Below are positions 32,694 through 42,178 of a stretch of DNA of 42,246 nt, piece after piece; the first letter of the stretch is position 1, and each line of letters begins with the position of its first letter. Position numbers and translations under genes: made by a program. Location of the stretch: positions 1 through 42,246 of the forward strand of contig JBFXJF010000022.1 of the NCBI GenBank assembly GCA_050175155.1, written 5' to 3'. A model generated the notes under the pieces. The model was given only the letters and a program-made list of their open reading frames with translations. It searched no databases and was not told the origin of the DNA. The DNA is from JBFXJF01 sp050175155 (GTDB lineage Bacteria > Bacillota > Bacilli > Tepidibacillales > Tepidibacillaceae).

Positions 32694-33654
32694 GTTCACT
32701 ATCAGAGTTTTTCTGACCTTTTTGAATAAATTTTAGGTACATTGCTGAAAGTGGTGCTTGAACAATATAAGCAACTGCAATTAGTAATACTGAATCTTTA
32801 AATAAAATAATTGCAATTCCAAGGGCTATAGTCAAATCTCTTGCAGCAGTTGAATAAACAAGGGCGATAGCATCTCCATAAGATAGAAACTTTTTTCCTA
32901 TAACATGACTAATAATCAAAATAATTACATAATAGATTCCCATTACAAAAATACCTATAAGAGCTTGATCCCAATTACTAACAATATTTTTACTCTTTAA
33001 GGCGATTGCAAAGAATATAAGTAAGACAACACCTATAGAGCTAAAACCTGATAAATTGGGTTTAACCTTCTTGTTAAAAGTTTCTTTACCCCATTTTTTT
33101 AGAATAAATCGACGTGTTAAATCACCAAGAACCATCGGAATTACAACGATTTTAATTAGCTCTTCGATAATCTTCATTGTATCAATAGATACAGAGGAAT
33201 CTAAAATAAAATTCATATATATTGGTAGTAAAATAATTGATAATAATAGATTAAAAGATACCAATATTAATGCTGTCATAATATTTCCTTTAGCTAGACC
33301 TGTCCAAGCAACAGTCATTCCGCTTGTAGGTAATAAGGATATGAGATAGATTCCAATAGCAAATTCAATGCTCCCACTAAAGAAAATATTGGCTAGGATT
33401 ATTGCTATTAGTGGGGAGATTGTATAATTAATTAATAGACTAATTCCTACTGGTTTAAAATTCTTAAAACCAGCACCTAGACATAAAATATCTAAGTTAA
33501 TCATCATAGGATAAATCATAAAAAATAGTACTGGATAGACAAATGACTTGAAATTGTCTGTTGGTAAATATATGCCATAAATTAGTCCTAAAATAATACT
33601 ACCTATGATAAATACAATTAAATAATTTGAAATAAATTTAAATAAGTTTGTCAT
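32686..33654 (-). CDS. ACR3/BASS-superfamily permease lacking the ACR3 cysteine
   Basis: The 322-residue protein has about ten hydrophobic helices and the fold pattern of arsenite exporter ACR3 and the bile-acid/sodium symporter superfamily. It contains FFMIYPMMINLD, LISLLPTSGMTVAWTGLAKGN and VYSTAARDLTIALGIAIILF. In true ACR3 the segment equivalent to PTSGMTVAW carries an essential Cys (PCxAMVxVW). Here Thr-Ser occupies it, so arsenite transport is doubtful, and no arsR or arsC lies nearby. It may export or take up another anion. AGGGGAAA lies before the ATG. Its 3' end overlaps the aldehyde dehydrogenase gene by 8 bases. Confidence 0.75.
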   Translation of the reverse strand: MTNLFKFISNYLIVFIIGSIILGLIYGIYLPTDNFKSFVYPVLFFMIYPMMINLDILCLGAGFKNFKPVGISLLINYTISPLIAIILANIFFSGSIEFAIGIYLISLLPTSGMTVAWTGLAKGNIMTALILVSFNLLLSIILLPIYMNFILDSSVSIDTMKIIEELIKIVVIPMVLGDLTRRFILKKWGKETFNKKVKPNLSGFSSIGVVLLIFFAIALKSKNIVSNWDQALIGIFVMGIYYVIILIISHVIGKKFLSYGDAIALVYSTAARDLTIALGIAIILFKDSVLLIAVAYIVQAPLSAMYLKFIQKGQKNSDSELT

Positions 33655-33769
33655 TGTTGATTTCCCCTAACTAAATAAGAATGATTATTATTTACATTCT
33701 AAGGCCTAGGATATAAGTTGTAAATGGATAAAGTGTCATAAGAGAGAATTAAAAAAAACACTAAAATAA

Positions 33770-33825
33770 ATCACCAGTATGAATAAATTTATAAATTGAT
33801 TTTCATTCATTTTAACTGGTGATTA
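33770..33825 (-). terminator. long hairpin downstream of the OsmC gene
   Basis: ATCACCAGT (33770-33778) pairs with ACTGGTGAT (about 33815-33823), and ATGAAT with ATTCAT inside, around an AT-rich loop. It lies just past the stop of the minus-strand OsmC gene, and on that strand TTTATTTTAG follows. The remaining intergenic sequence to the permease start at 33654 shows no gene. Confidence 0.6.
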
Positions 33826-33831
33826 TTTGTT

Positions 33832-34281
33832 TTATCTTGCTGTTTCTCTTACTTTTACATTCCCGATTATCTCTACTCCGGTTAAAGTATCAGAGATAGG
33901 ACATCTTTCTTCTACCATTTGTATTAATCTGTCTATATTCTCTTGAGGGGAGTCAGATTCAATCTCAATATTATAACGAATTTGTGTTAAGCCTACACGA
34001 ACCTCGTTATTTTTCCCTAAAAATCCATCAGGATCCAAATCTCCAGTAACTTCAACGTGACAGTTAGTAAGATCAACTTTAGTTGCTTTACTAAATGCTG
34101 AAACAGATATTGTAAGACATCCACCCAAAGAACATAATAATAACTCTACTGGATTCATTGCTTTATTAGTACCACCTAAATCCTTAGGTTCATCCATAGT
34201 TATTTTAAATTCTCTTGCTTCTGCTTCAACAAAGAAACCGTCCTTTAAAGTTGTTGTAGCCTTAAATTCTTGGATACTCAT
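33832..34281 (-). CDS. OsmC family peroxiredoxin-like protein
   Basis: OsmC-type proteins reduce organic hydroperoxides or bind related thiol-reactive compounds. The 149-residue product has both family cysteines: the first in LLLCSLGGCLTISVSA and the second in EERCPISDTL. The opening FFVEAEAREFKITMDEP and NPVELLL are OsmC-like (YhfA/SACOL1771 type rather than Ohr, judging by the sequence around the cysteines). AAGGAGTG precedes the ATG. It is a single gene with its own terminator. Confidence 0.9.
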   Translation of the reverse strand: MSIQEFKATTTLKDGFFVEAEAREFKITMDEPKDLGGTNKAMNPVELLLCSLGGCLTISVSAFSKATKVDLTNCHVEVTGDLDPDGFLGKNNEVRVGLTQIRYNIEIESDSPQENIDRLIQMVEERCPISDTLTGVEIIGNVKVRETAR

Positions 34282-34450
34282 TTTAACACTCCTTATAAGT
34301 TTATTTTAACAAATGGTTCTAGTTAGAATATTCCCCAAAATCTTAAAAAAAATTAATAATTAATTAATTTCCAAAGAAAGATTTATCTTATTGAGAAGAT
34401 ATGATACTCTATATTCAAATACTAGCAGGGTTATAGGAAGGTTTTATGGG

Positions 34451-35026
34451 ATGAAAATTACTTTTGTTACAACTAATTATGAAAAAATAAATGAAGCAAA
34501 ACTTGCTCTCACTCCATATGGATTGGAAGTAGAAACCGGGAATTTTGTATTTAATGAACCGATAGAAGGAGATATGGAAGGCATTGCCAAAATTAAGCTT
34601 TTACAAATAAGAGATAAAATTAAGGCTGATACCCCAATTATTGTTGATGATTCTGGAATTTATTTTGAGGCATATAGTGATTTTCCAGGTATTTTAACAA
34701 AAAGAATTTTTCAGATGATTGGTTATAAAGGAGTAAAAAAATTGCTTCAAAATGAAGATAGAAGTGCATATTTTCATGGAGTTATTGCGTTTTTATGGAA
34801 TGATGAGATAAAAATATTTCATGGTCAAACACGGGGTTCAATAATTGAGGATATACCCGATAACCTTCCATTAGATTCGAAATTTCCCTTCGATCCTATT
34901 TTTGTTCCAAAGGGTAGTAGTAGAACATTAGGGGAAATGACTATTGAAGAGAGGTTAAAGTTTTCTTATAGAAGAGAGGCTTTAGATTTATTAGGGCAAT
35001 GGGTAACAAGTAAAGTGAAATTATAA
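34451..35026 (+). CDS. non-canonical purine NTP pyrophosphatase, RdgB/HAM1 family
   Basis: It hydrolyses XTP, dITP and similar altered nucleotides to monophosphates, keeping them out of DNA and RNA. The family marks are ITFVTTNYEKINEAKLAL at the N-terminus, VDDSGIYFEAYSDFPGILTKRI at the active site, and FDPIFVPKGSSRTLGEM. The length is 191 residues. ATG at 34451 is chosen for AGGAAGG at 34436-34442; an earlier in-frame start at 34391 lacks a ribosome site. The N-terminal TNY replaces the commoner TNN/TGN. It is followed by a terminator and then the yhaO gene. Confidence 0.88.
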   Translation: MKITFVTTNYEKINEAKLALTPYGLEVETGNFVFNEPIEGDMEGIAKIKLLQIRDKIKADTPIIVDDSGIYFEAYSDFPGILTKRIFQMIGYKGVKKLLQNEDRSAYFHGVIAFLWNDEIKIFHGQTRGSIIEDIPDNLPLDSKFPFDPIFVPKGSSRTLGEMTIEERLKFSYRREALDLLGQWVTSKVKL

Positions 35027-35038
35027 TTAATTAATTTA

Positions 35039-35067
35039 AAAGCCAAGAGTTCTTTGGTTTTTTTAAT
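35039..35067 (+). terminator. terminator after the RdgB/HAM1 gene
   Basis: AAGCCAA and TTTGGTTTTTTT form a short hairpin with seven T at its end, between the pyrophosphatase and the yhaO-like gene. The stem is only about five good pairs. Confidence 0.55.
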
Positions 35068-35088
35068 AAAGCTATATTGGAGGTAAAG

Positions 35089-36354
35089 ATGTCGTCGATT
35101 AAATTCATACATGCTGCGGATCTACACTTAGATAGTCCTTTTAAAGGATTGATTCATATCCCGGAAAATATCTATAAAGAAATACAAAATTCAACATTCC
35201 AAGCTTATGACAAGATTATTGAGTATTGTATTGAGCATAAAGTAGATTTTTTACTATTATCTGGAGATATTTTTGATCTAGAAGAAAGAAGTATCAAGGC
35301 ACAAATCTATTTCTTAAAGGGCTTAGAAAAACTAAATAATTATGGGATAAAGGTATATTTAATTCACGGCAATCATGATCCACTAGATGATTTACTTAAA
35401 ACTAACGTAAAATGGCCGGCAAATGTTTATTCTTTTTCTTCAGAAAAAGTAGAAGAGCATATATTTTCTAAAGATAATGTTAATGTTGCTAGCATATATG
35501 GAAGAAGTTATCCAAATAAGGCATTTAAAGAAAACATCGTGCAAGATTATATAGTTAGGGATACAAATCTTTTTAACATTGGTCTTTTACATACGAATGT
35601 AGATGGCAACAAAGAGCATGACTCATATGCACCAACTACTTTATCCGAATTGAAAAAATCCGCTATAGATTATTGGGCGTTAGGACATATACATAAAGGT
35701 AAGATATTATCTGACAAGGCACCTACAATTGTCTATTCAGGAAATCCTCAGGGCAGAAATATTAAAGAAACAGGTCTCAAGGGGTGTTTACTAGTTGAAG
35801 TCGATAAATCAAATATTAGTTCAATTAAATGGCTGACAACATCTAGGATTACTTGGGAGCAGTTTGATATCGATATTTCTGAGACTGAATCATATGATCA
35901 ATTGGTAAATGTGATTGAAAGCAAATTAGAGAAACTCTTATTTAATTCAGAGTTTCCTCTAATAGTTAGGATTAATGTTCTCGGAAGAAGTGACTTACAT
36001 TTTGAATTACACAAAGATGATAAGTTGGAAGAAATCCAAGAAATATTAAACAAACTATATTCTAACCAATCAAAATGGCTATTAGTAGAATCTATTAAAT
36101 TAAACACTAAACCCCTTATATTGATTGATCAAGTACTAGAACAAGATTCCTTTCTGGCTGACTTTTTCAAGGAAATCGAGGAATTTAAAAAAACAAATAT
36201 TGAGACGAATAATTACGAAGACATAGGAAGCGAGCTATTTAATAATCGTAGTATTAGAAAATACTTATCTGAGTTTTCGGAGGATGACTTAGAGGATATA
36301 TACGAACAAGTAAAAAGCGTTGCCATTGAATACTTACTAGAGGAGGAAAAGTAG
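35089..36354 (+). CDS. yhaO: DNA repair exonuclease, SbcD/Mre11 family (YhaO-like)
   Basis: This metallophosphoesterase is of the Mre11/SbcD type, probably the nuclease subunit of a complex with the ATPase encoded next. Metal motifs in order are DLHLDSP (Asp11, His13), SGDIFDLEE (about residues 56-64), HGNHDPLDD (about 87-95), LLHTNVDG, and LGHIHKG (about 193-199). Length is 421 residues, matching Bacillus YhaO. ATG at 35089 follows TTGGAGGT; an upstream TTG at 35077 overlaps that site. The C-terminal 200 residues are helical and likely bind YhaN. The stop overlaps the start of yhaN (TAGTG). Confidence 0.9.
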   Translation: MSSIKFIHAADLHLDSPFKGLIHIPENIYKEIQNSTFQAYDKIIEYCIEHKVDFLLLSGDIFDLEERSIKAQIYFLKGLEKLNNYGIKVYLIHGNHDPLDDLLKTNVKWPANVYSFSSEKVEEHIFSKDNVNVASIYGRSYPNKAFKENIVQDYIVRDTNLFNIGLLHTNVDGNKEHDSYAPTTLSELKKSAIDYWALGHIHKGKILSDKAPTIVYSGNPQGRNIKETGLKGCLLVEVDKSNISSIKWLTTSRITWEQFDIDISETESYDQLVNVIESKLEKLLFNSEFPLIVRINVLGRSDLHFELHKDDKLEEIQEILNKLYSNQSKWLLVESIKLNTKPLILIDQVLEQDSFLADFFKEIEEFKKTNIETNNYEDIGSELFNNRSIRKYLSEFSEDDLEDIYEQVKSVAIEYLLEEEK

Positions 36355-39300
36355 TGATTATTAACTCCTTAAATATATATGGATTTGGAAAACTAACTGA
36401 TGTAACAATTTCTTTGAATAATGGGATTAATATTATCGAAGGTAAGAATGAGGCTGGAAAAAGCACAATCATGGCTTTTATTCGTGCTATGCTTTTTGGG
36501 TTTGCGGGAAGAAGAAGCTTACATGAGAGATATGAACCTCTACATGGTGGGAAATTCGGTGGTTCGGTCGACTTAATAGATAGCAAACAAGAGATCTATC
36601 GTGTCGAAAGAATCTATCAACAAAAGGTATCAGGTGATGTCAAAATCACCCTGCCTAGTGGTGAAATTGTTAGTGAAGAATACTTACCTTATTTATTAGG
36701 AAGAATTAACGAGAATGTGTTTAAACAGATTTTTTGTTTTGGATTGACAGAATTACAACAAATTGATCTGTTTCAGGGTAATCAAATTAATGATTTTATC
36801 TATCATGCAGGAACTGGCTCGGTGAATCAGATTTTAAAAATGAAACATGATTTAGAAAGTAAAAAGAAGTTATTATTCCTTAAAGGTGGTAACAAACCAG
36901 AAATAAATGAATTAATAAGCAATCTTGATATCGTAACTAATTCAATTGATACTATAAAACAAAAGAATAAACAACATCAATCTTACTTACAGCAGATAAT
37001 TTTATTAGAACAAGATATCATCAATTTTGAAGAAAAGGTTAAAAAGGACGAAATGGATTTAACTTGGTTTCAATTACTTGAACGTTCTTATGAGCCCTAT
37101 CATCGTATTAAAGAGATAGATATATTGCTAAAAGATTTTCCAAGTGAATTTAATTTCCCAGAAAATGGTGTAGAACGCTTAGAAAATACGCTAACTAAAA
37201 TTAACGAGTTGAAAATTGAGCGCCAACAACTATCGGATAAAATGGAAGAGATTAAAAATGGTATTATCGTAATGGAAAATGCTTCTTTTTATGAAGAAAA
37301 TATAAATACTATTAATAATTTGAAAGAACAATTGAATTTATATTTAAATCAAACAAAATCGGAACAGCTATTAGATATTGAATTGAAAGAGGTTCTTACT
37401 AGTATTGAGGATGAGCTTAAACAGATAGGTTCAGAATATACAGAGGAGAAGATTAGAAGTATAGAATTCACTTTACAAAGCAGGCAATATATTCAAGAAC
37501 TAGCAACTAAAATTGAAGAGAAACAAAAACAGTTAACAGAGGTAGATAAGGAAATAGAGTTAACTAACAAAAATTTAATTAGAATACAGAACGTTTTACA
37601 AGATCGTAGCAATGAACAAAAGACTGCACAGAATAGTGAGCAAATTAAAGATATCTATCCACTCATAAATAAATACTGGGCTCGCTTACGTGAATGTGAA
37701 TGGCAACAAACAAAAATATTAGAACAAAAAGATGATTATAATAAACAATTTAAAGCTATTAAGACAAATAATTTTTCATTAGTAAGTTTACTTACGATTA
37801 ATGGAGTAGCAATTATAGCTAGTATTGCACTAATAATCTTTTTTAACACATGGCTATATGGAGGATTATTATTTGGAGCTAGTTTATTCTTCAGTCTTTT
37901 GTTTCAAATCTCTAGTAGCAAAATAAACGATAAATATAAGAAGTCTATTAGAAATAATACTAAGGATTTAGATAATCAACTACAACAAGTAGAATATGAG
38001 ATAAGACAGATTAAAGGTAAATCTAGAGAGCTTCTTGCATCAATTGGATTCGAAGATTTAAACGAAATTACTTTTCAAAAAATAGAGGATTTAAGGATTG
38101 CTGATTTGCAGAAAGAACAGCACCAACATGGGGAAGAAAATAGAATTAAAGAATACCAACAAGAATTTAAACAGTATAAAACAGAACTAGAGTTGCTAGA
38201 AATTAAAAAAAATAATTTACTTGTTGAATATACAGAATTAATCCAGTTATGGCAAGGCTGGATGTTAAAACACAATATAGCACCTGATACTACAATGAGT
38301 ATATTAAATAACCTAATTACAATAATTCAAAAGATTAAAGAATTATATAATGTTCGAGATAAACTATTGGCTCAAAAAGACGCAATTATTAGTAGTAAAG
38401 AGCAATATGAGAATCAGGTTAATGCTTTATATGAAATTAATATTGCTGATAACAACTCATCAAATATAACAATAGCTGATAAAGTTAACTATCTAATTGA
38501 ACAACTAAAAAGAGTGGAACAGTTAAAGGTAACAAATACACATAATAGCGAACGAATCGAGGAATTCGATGATAGAATTAACAAAATTAATAAGTTAATA
38601 GAAGCAGAAGAACAAAACTATAATGAATTGCTTGAATATGGAAACACCACTGACAAAGAAGAGTTCTATAAACTAGAAAAAAGATATGAGCAATTTAAGT
38701 TATATACCGAAGAAAAACAACGTCAATTATCGATAATTCAAAATAATTGCCATAACGATACCAAATATGACAAAATGCTAGAAGATTTAAATATATTTAA
38801 TAAAGAAGAAATAATTATTAAACTGGACCAGTTAAATGCTGATATTAAGGGTACTTCTGAAAGAATAAAAAGTAGCTCTGAACAAAAAGGGGAAATTCAA
38901 AATAAAGTTAAAGAGATTGAAGAAGATTCTACATTATCAGTCTTAAATCAGGATTATTCCAGAATTTCAACAGAATTAACTAAAAAGGTTAAAGAATGGA
39001 CAGCATTATCCCTTAGTAAACATATCTTAGAAAAAACGATGAAATCATATGAAGAGGAAAAACAGCCGTTAATTCTACAGGGTGCTTCAAAATACTTTAG
39101 TCAAATGACTAGCAATGAATATGTAAAGGTTATAGCATCACTAGGAACCAATGAGATTAGAGTACTTAGAAAAGATGGAATCTATTTTGAGCCTCAATAT
39201 TTAAGCAGGGGTACTGTTGAACAACTATTTCTGGCAATAAGGTATGCCTTGGTTGAGGAATATTCTAAACAAAAGAGACTTCCATTAATACTTGATGATA

Positions 39301-39458
39301 TCTTTGTTAACTTTGATTCACAAAGACTTATAAACTCTTTAACTACATTGAAGTATTTATCAGATAATCATCAGATTATTATATTTACATGTCATACTCA
39401 AATACTGACAAAAATCAAATTTATTGTTGATGAAGTTAATTACGTAGCTTTATCCTAG
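36354..39458 (+). CDS. yhaN: SbcC/Rad50-like AAA ATPase with membrane helices (YhaN-like)
   Basis: This 1034-residue SMC-type ATPase partners YhaO. The N-terminal half-site has IYGFGKLTDVTI and Walker A GKNEAGKST (about 30-38), with GRRSLHERYEPLHGGKFGG following. Long coiled coils fill about 170-470 and 520-890. Two hydrophobic helices lie at about 478-518 (GVAIIASIALIIFF and LLFGASLFFSLLF), tethering the coil apex to the membrane as in YhaN. The C-terminal site has the signature YLSRGTVEQLFLAIRYAL and Walker B LPLILDDIFVNFD. The start is GTG at 36354, overlapping the yhaO stop, with GAGGAGGAAAAG upstream. Confidence 0.92.
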   Translation: MIINSLNIYGFGKLTDVTISLNNGINIIEGKNEAGKSTIMAFIRAMLFGFAGRRSLHERYEPLHGGKFGGSVDLIDSKQEIYRVERIYQQKVSGDVKITLPSGEIVSEEYLPYLLGRINENVFKQIFCFGLTELQQIDLFQGNQINDFIYHAGTGSVNQILKMKHDLESKKKLLFLKGGNKPEINELISNLDIVTNSIDTIKQKNKQHQSYLQQIILLEQDIINFEEKVKKDEMDLTWFQLLERSYEPYHRIKEIDILLKDFPSEFNFPENGVERLENTLTKINELKIERQQLSDKMEEIKNGIIVMENASFYEENINTINNLKEQLNLYLNQTKSEQLLDIELKEVLTSIEDELKQIGSEYTEEKIRSIEFTLQSRQYIQELATKIEEKQKQLTEVDKEIELTNKNLIRIQNVLQDRSNEQKTAQNSEQIKDIYPLINKYWARLRECEWQQTKILEQKDDYNKQFKAIKTNNFSLVSLLTINGVAIIASIALIIFFNTWLYGGLLFGASLFFSLLFQISSSKINDKYKKSIRNNTKDLDNQLQQVEYEIRQIKGKSRELLASIGFEDLNEITFQKIEDLRIADLQKEQHQHGEENRIKEYQQEFKQYKTELELLEIKKNNLLVEYTELIQLWQGWMLKHNIAPDTTMSILNNLITIIQKIKELYNVRDKLLAQKDAIISSKEQYENQVNALYEINIADNNSSNITIADKVNYLIEQLKRVEQLKVTNTHNSERIEEFDDRINKINKLIEAEEQNYNELLEYGNTTDKEEFYKLEKRYEQFKLYTEEKQRQLSIIQNNCHNDTKYDKMLEDLNIFNKEEIIIKLDQLNADIKGTSERIKSSSEQKGEIQNKVKEIEEDSTLSVLNQDYSRISTELTKKVKEWTALSLSKHILEKTMKSYEEEKQPLILQGASKYFSQMTSNEYVKVIASLGTNEIRVLRKDGIYFEPQYLSRGTVEQLFLAIRYALVEEYSKQKRLPLILDDIFVNFDSQRLINSLTTLKYLSDNHQIIIFTCHTQILTKIKFIVDEVNYVALS

Positions 39459-39476
39459 GCAGAGGGCAGGGCAAAA

Positions 39477-40715
39477 ATGGGGAAAATTAAAGACAAATTC
39501 TATGCTTACCCTAAACCAATTCGGGTATTAGCAGTAGCAATGGTTATAAACACAATGGGTATGTCAATGTTATTTCCCTTGAATACGTTGTATATCACAA
39601 AAATATTAGATGGATCAATGGCGGTTGCAGGCTTTATATTAATGATTCAACAGGGTTTTAATATAATAGGTAACATACTCGGTGGTTGGTCTTACGATAG
39701 ATTTGGAGCGAAGAAAACGATAGTAACAGGTATTACTTTTTCGACTATCCTTGTATTTACTCTAATATTTATCAGTGACATCTCGATATATGCCGTATTA
39801 TTAGTACTGTTAGGTTTAGGAAATGGTCTAATATTTCCTTCAATTTACGCAATGGCTGGAGCGTTATGGCCAGAAGGAGGAAGAAAGACTTATAACCTAA
39901 TCTATGTATCGAATAATTTAGGTGTGGCATTTGGGCCTATAGTTGGTGGAATCGCCTTTCAATTTGCCCCAAGATTAATTTTTGTAGCTTATACTACAAC
40001 CTTTGTCTTCTTTTTAATGTTAGTATTACTAGGGTTTACCAAAGAAAACTGGAAGAATGTAATTGAAAGCTCGATTGAAGGAAGAATACAGACCACATCA
40101 GAACAGATTTCCTTTGGTAGAAAATATATTAATTTTGCACCATTAATGTTGCTATCACTGGGTTTCTTATTAACATGGGTTCCTTATTCCCAGTGGTCAA
40201 CTAGTATCTCAGTTCACATGAACGATATTGGGATAGAATATTCCAAGTATACATTGCTATGGTCAATAAATGGATTAATAATAGTTTTGGGTCAACCATT
40301 AATCGCTTATATAACTAATAATCTATTAAAAAGTCTAAAGTCACAACTCTATACGGGTCTGTCAATATTTATAGTTGCTTTCGCTATTCTATTTTTTAAT
40401 CCTTTTTATTATTACGGATTCGTTATCGCAATGGCAATTATAACATTTGGTGAAATGTTGGCTTTCCCGGCAGTCCCAGCGGCTGCAGCAGAGCTAGCTC
40501 CATCTAATAGAAAGGGACTTTATCAGGGTATAATCGGAGGTTTCGGAGCAGGTGGTAGAATGTTCGGAGTTCTATTAGCAGGCCTTCTGTATGATTTAAT
40601 AGATATAAAAAATATGTATCTATTAATGCTTGGTCTATTACTATTATCTATCATCTGTATCATAATCTACAGTAAACTAGCTGCAAGTAACGAGCGGAAA
40701 TACAATACCATATAG
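39477..40715 (+). CDS. major facilitator superfamily transporter
   Basis: The 412-residue protein has about 12 membrane helices. The MFS loop motif between helices 2 and 3 reads GGWSYDRFGAKKT, and PAVPAAAAELAPSNRKGLYQG is a second drug-transporter-like segment. It resembles YttB/multidrug-type exporters, but the substrate cannot be assigned. It starts ATG 19 bases after yhaN with a weak ribosome site (GCAGGGC), so it is probably carried on the yhaO-yhaN transcript. A terminator follows. Confidence 0.88.
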   Translation: MGKIKDKFYAYPKPIRVLAVAMVINTMGMSMLFPLNTLYITKILDGSMAVAGFILMIQQGFNIIGNILGGWSYDRFGAKKTIVTGITFSTILVFTLIFISDISIYAVLLVLLGLGNGLIFPSIYAMAGALWPEGGRKTYNLIYVSNNLGVAFGPIVGGIAFQFAPRLIFVAYTTTFVFFLMLVLLGFTKENWKNVIESSIEGRIQTTSEQISFGRKYINFAPLMLLSLGFLLTWVPYSQWSTSISVHMNDIGIEYSKYTLLWSINGLIIVLGQPLIAYITNNLLKSLKSQLYTGLSIFIVAFAILFFNPFYYYGFVIAMAIITFGEMLAFPAVPAAAAELAPSNRKGLYQGIIGGFGAGGRMFGVLLAGLLYDLIDIKNMYLLMLGLLLLSIICIIIYSKLAASNERKYNTI

Positions 40716-40720
40716 GTACG

Positions 40721-40754
40721 AATGACTCCTAAATAATAGGGGTTATTTTTTTTG
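40721..40754 (+). terminator. terminator after the MFS gene
   Basis: AATGACTCCTA at 40721-40731 pairs with TAGGGGTTATT at 40737-40747 (two G-T pairs) around a 5-base loop, followed by eight T. Confidence 0.88.
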
Positions 40755-40771
40755 CTAAACAATGTTTATTA

Positions 40772-40800
40772 TTGGAGGAATATAGCAAAATATGTAGAAT
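40772..40800 (+). promoter_or_regulatory. candidate promoter of the recombinase gene
   Basis: TTGGAG at 40772-40777 and TAGAAT at 40795-40800 with a 17-base spacer lie 50 bases before the recombinase start. Confidence 0.4.
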
Positions 40801-40850
40801 GTAGAATATTAGAAAGAATTCAATTAGTTTTTTGATTGAGGTGTATTATA

Positions 40851-41942
40851 TTGGTTATTAGGATAGAAAAAGAAAGCAGCGCGGAAGTAAAAGTCATTTT
40901 TGATAGTAACTCTTTGGGAAATAAGAGTAAAATGAAACTGATACCCAGTGTTATATGGCGTTCTAATCATTGGTATATCCCATTTAATAAGTTTTCAATA
41001 GTGAAGTTATTAGATATTTATAAAGATGCAGATATAATTCCAGATGATGCGATTAATTTATTTTTAGAAAAAGAAAAAATATGCATTGATAGAGAATTTA
41101 CATTATCTATCAAAAACCTATTAATAGATATGGAGAAACAATTAAGATTAAGAGGTTACAGTACAAAAACTCAAAAATCTTACTTAGGACATATTTATCG
41201 TTTATCATTATTTTATAAAAAACATCCAAAAGAATATAACAATGAGGAATTACAAAAATATTTACTTAATCTACTACATAACGAAAAAAAATCTCATTCT
41301 TATGTAAATCAAGCAGTTAGCGCGATAAAATTTTTATACACTGTAGTATTAAATAAAATGATTAATATAAATCTTCCAAGGCCTAAAAAAGAATATAAAC
41401 TACCAGATGTTCTAAGTCAAAAAGAAGTTATGAGTCTATTAAAATCAATTGTAAATGATAAACATAGAGCAATTCTTTTCGTGACGTATTCTTCTGGTCT
41501 ACGTGTTAGTGAAGTAGTTCGTTTGAAAATAAAGGATATAGACAGTAGTAGGATGATGATTCATATAAGACAAGGAAAAGGAAAGAATGATCGATATGTA
41601 ATTCTATCTGAAGTAGCACTTGTAGAGTTGCGGAAATATATTAAAAAGTATCGACCACTAGATTGGATCTTCCCTGGTCCAGAGATAGATAAACATCTAA
41701 CAGAACGTTCTGTACAAAAGATTTTTGAAAAAGCTCGAGATAATGCAAAAATAAAAAAGAATGTATCTGTACATTCTTTGCGCCATTCATTTGCTACTCA
41801 TCTACTTGAAGGGGGGATAGATTTAAGATACATTCAAGAATTACTAGGTCATAGGAATATAAAGACTACAGAGATATATACACATGTAAGTAAAAAGGAT
41901 ATAAGTAGGATTAAAAGTCCATTAGATCAAATAATTGATTAG
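40851..41942 (+). CDS. tyrosine recombinase with extra N-terminal domain
   Basis: The 363-residue XerC/D-type site-specific recombinase has all catalytic residues. The first Arg is in YSSGLRVSEVVRL, Lys in RQGKGKNDRY, HxxR in HSLRHSFATHLLEGG, and His and Tyr in LLGHRNIKTTEIYTHV. A SAM-like DNA-binding domain covers about 85-170. Before it lies a domain of about 80 residues with IPSVIWRSNHWYIP, like the Trp-rich N-terminal extension seen on some IntI-like recombinases. The C-terminus SPLD also recalls IntI, but the integron-specific insert is absent. TTG at 40851 follows GAGGTG. Downstream lie tandem 9-mers and the AT-rich right edge, so it may be mobile. Confidence 0.88.
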   Translation: MVIRIEKESSAEVKVIFDSNSLGNKSKMKLIPSVIWRSNHWYIPFNKFSIVKLLDIYKDADIIPDDAINLFLEKEKICIDREFTLSIKNLLIDMEKQLRLRGYSTKTQKSYLGHIYRLSLFYKKHPKEYNNEELQKYLLNLLHNEKKSHSYVNQAVSAIKFLYTVVLNKMININLPRPKKEYKLPDVLSQKEVMSLLKSIVNDKHRAILFVTYSSGLRVSEVVRLKIKDIDSSRMMIHIRQGKGKNDRYVILSEVALVELRKYIKKYRPLDWIFPGPEIDKHLTERSVQKIFEKARDNAKIKKNVSVHSLRHSFATHLLEGGIDLRYIQELLGHRNIKTTEIYTHVSKKDISRIKSPLDQIID

Positions 41943-42011
41943 AAATACTCTGCGAAGTCTACTATTAATAATAACCACTTCTTAAGCTATAGGATTCTTA
42001 CACGAAACACA

Positions 42012-42029
42012 CCGCAGATTCCACGGATT
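42012..42029. repeat. tandem degenerate 9-mers downstream of the recombinase
   Basis: CCGCAGATT at 42012-42020 and CCACGGATT at 42021-42029 are directly abutting and share 7 of 9 bases. On the other strand they read AATCCGTGG then AATCTGCGG, followed by TTTCGTG. They could be recombinase-arm or core sites, or remnants of a dispersed intergenic repeat. The 236-base gap 41943-42178 holds no gene that I can support. Confidence 0.45.
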
Positions 42030-42178
42030 ATTATAATACTATGAAACAAAACGCAAACATAGTAAAATGAGCAGTATAAACGAAATATATTTTCGCATAA
42101 AAGGCGTTAACTGACATCTGACGAGGAAAAACGCGGAAGTAATACCATGTAATTACTTTTATAGGGGGATAATCAAAG

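Noticed and set aside
42099..42130. GGCGTTAACTGAC as an integron attC core
   Set aside because: It does not fit GTTRRRY, and no matching RYYYAAC arm with the required inverted repeats was seen nearby.
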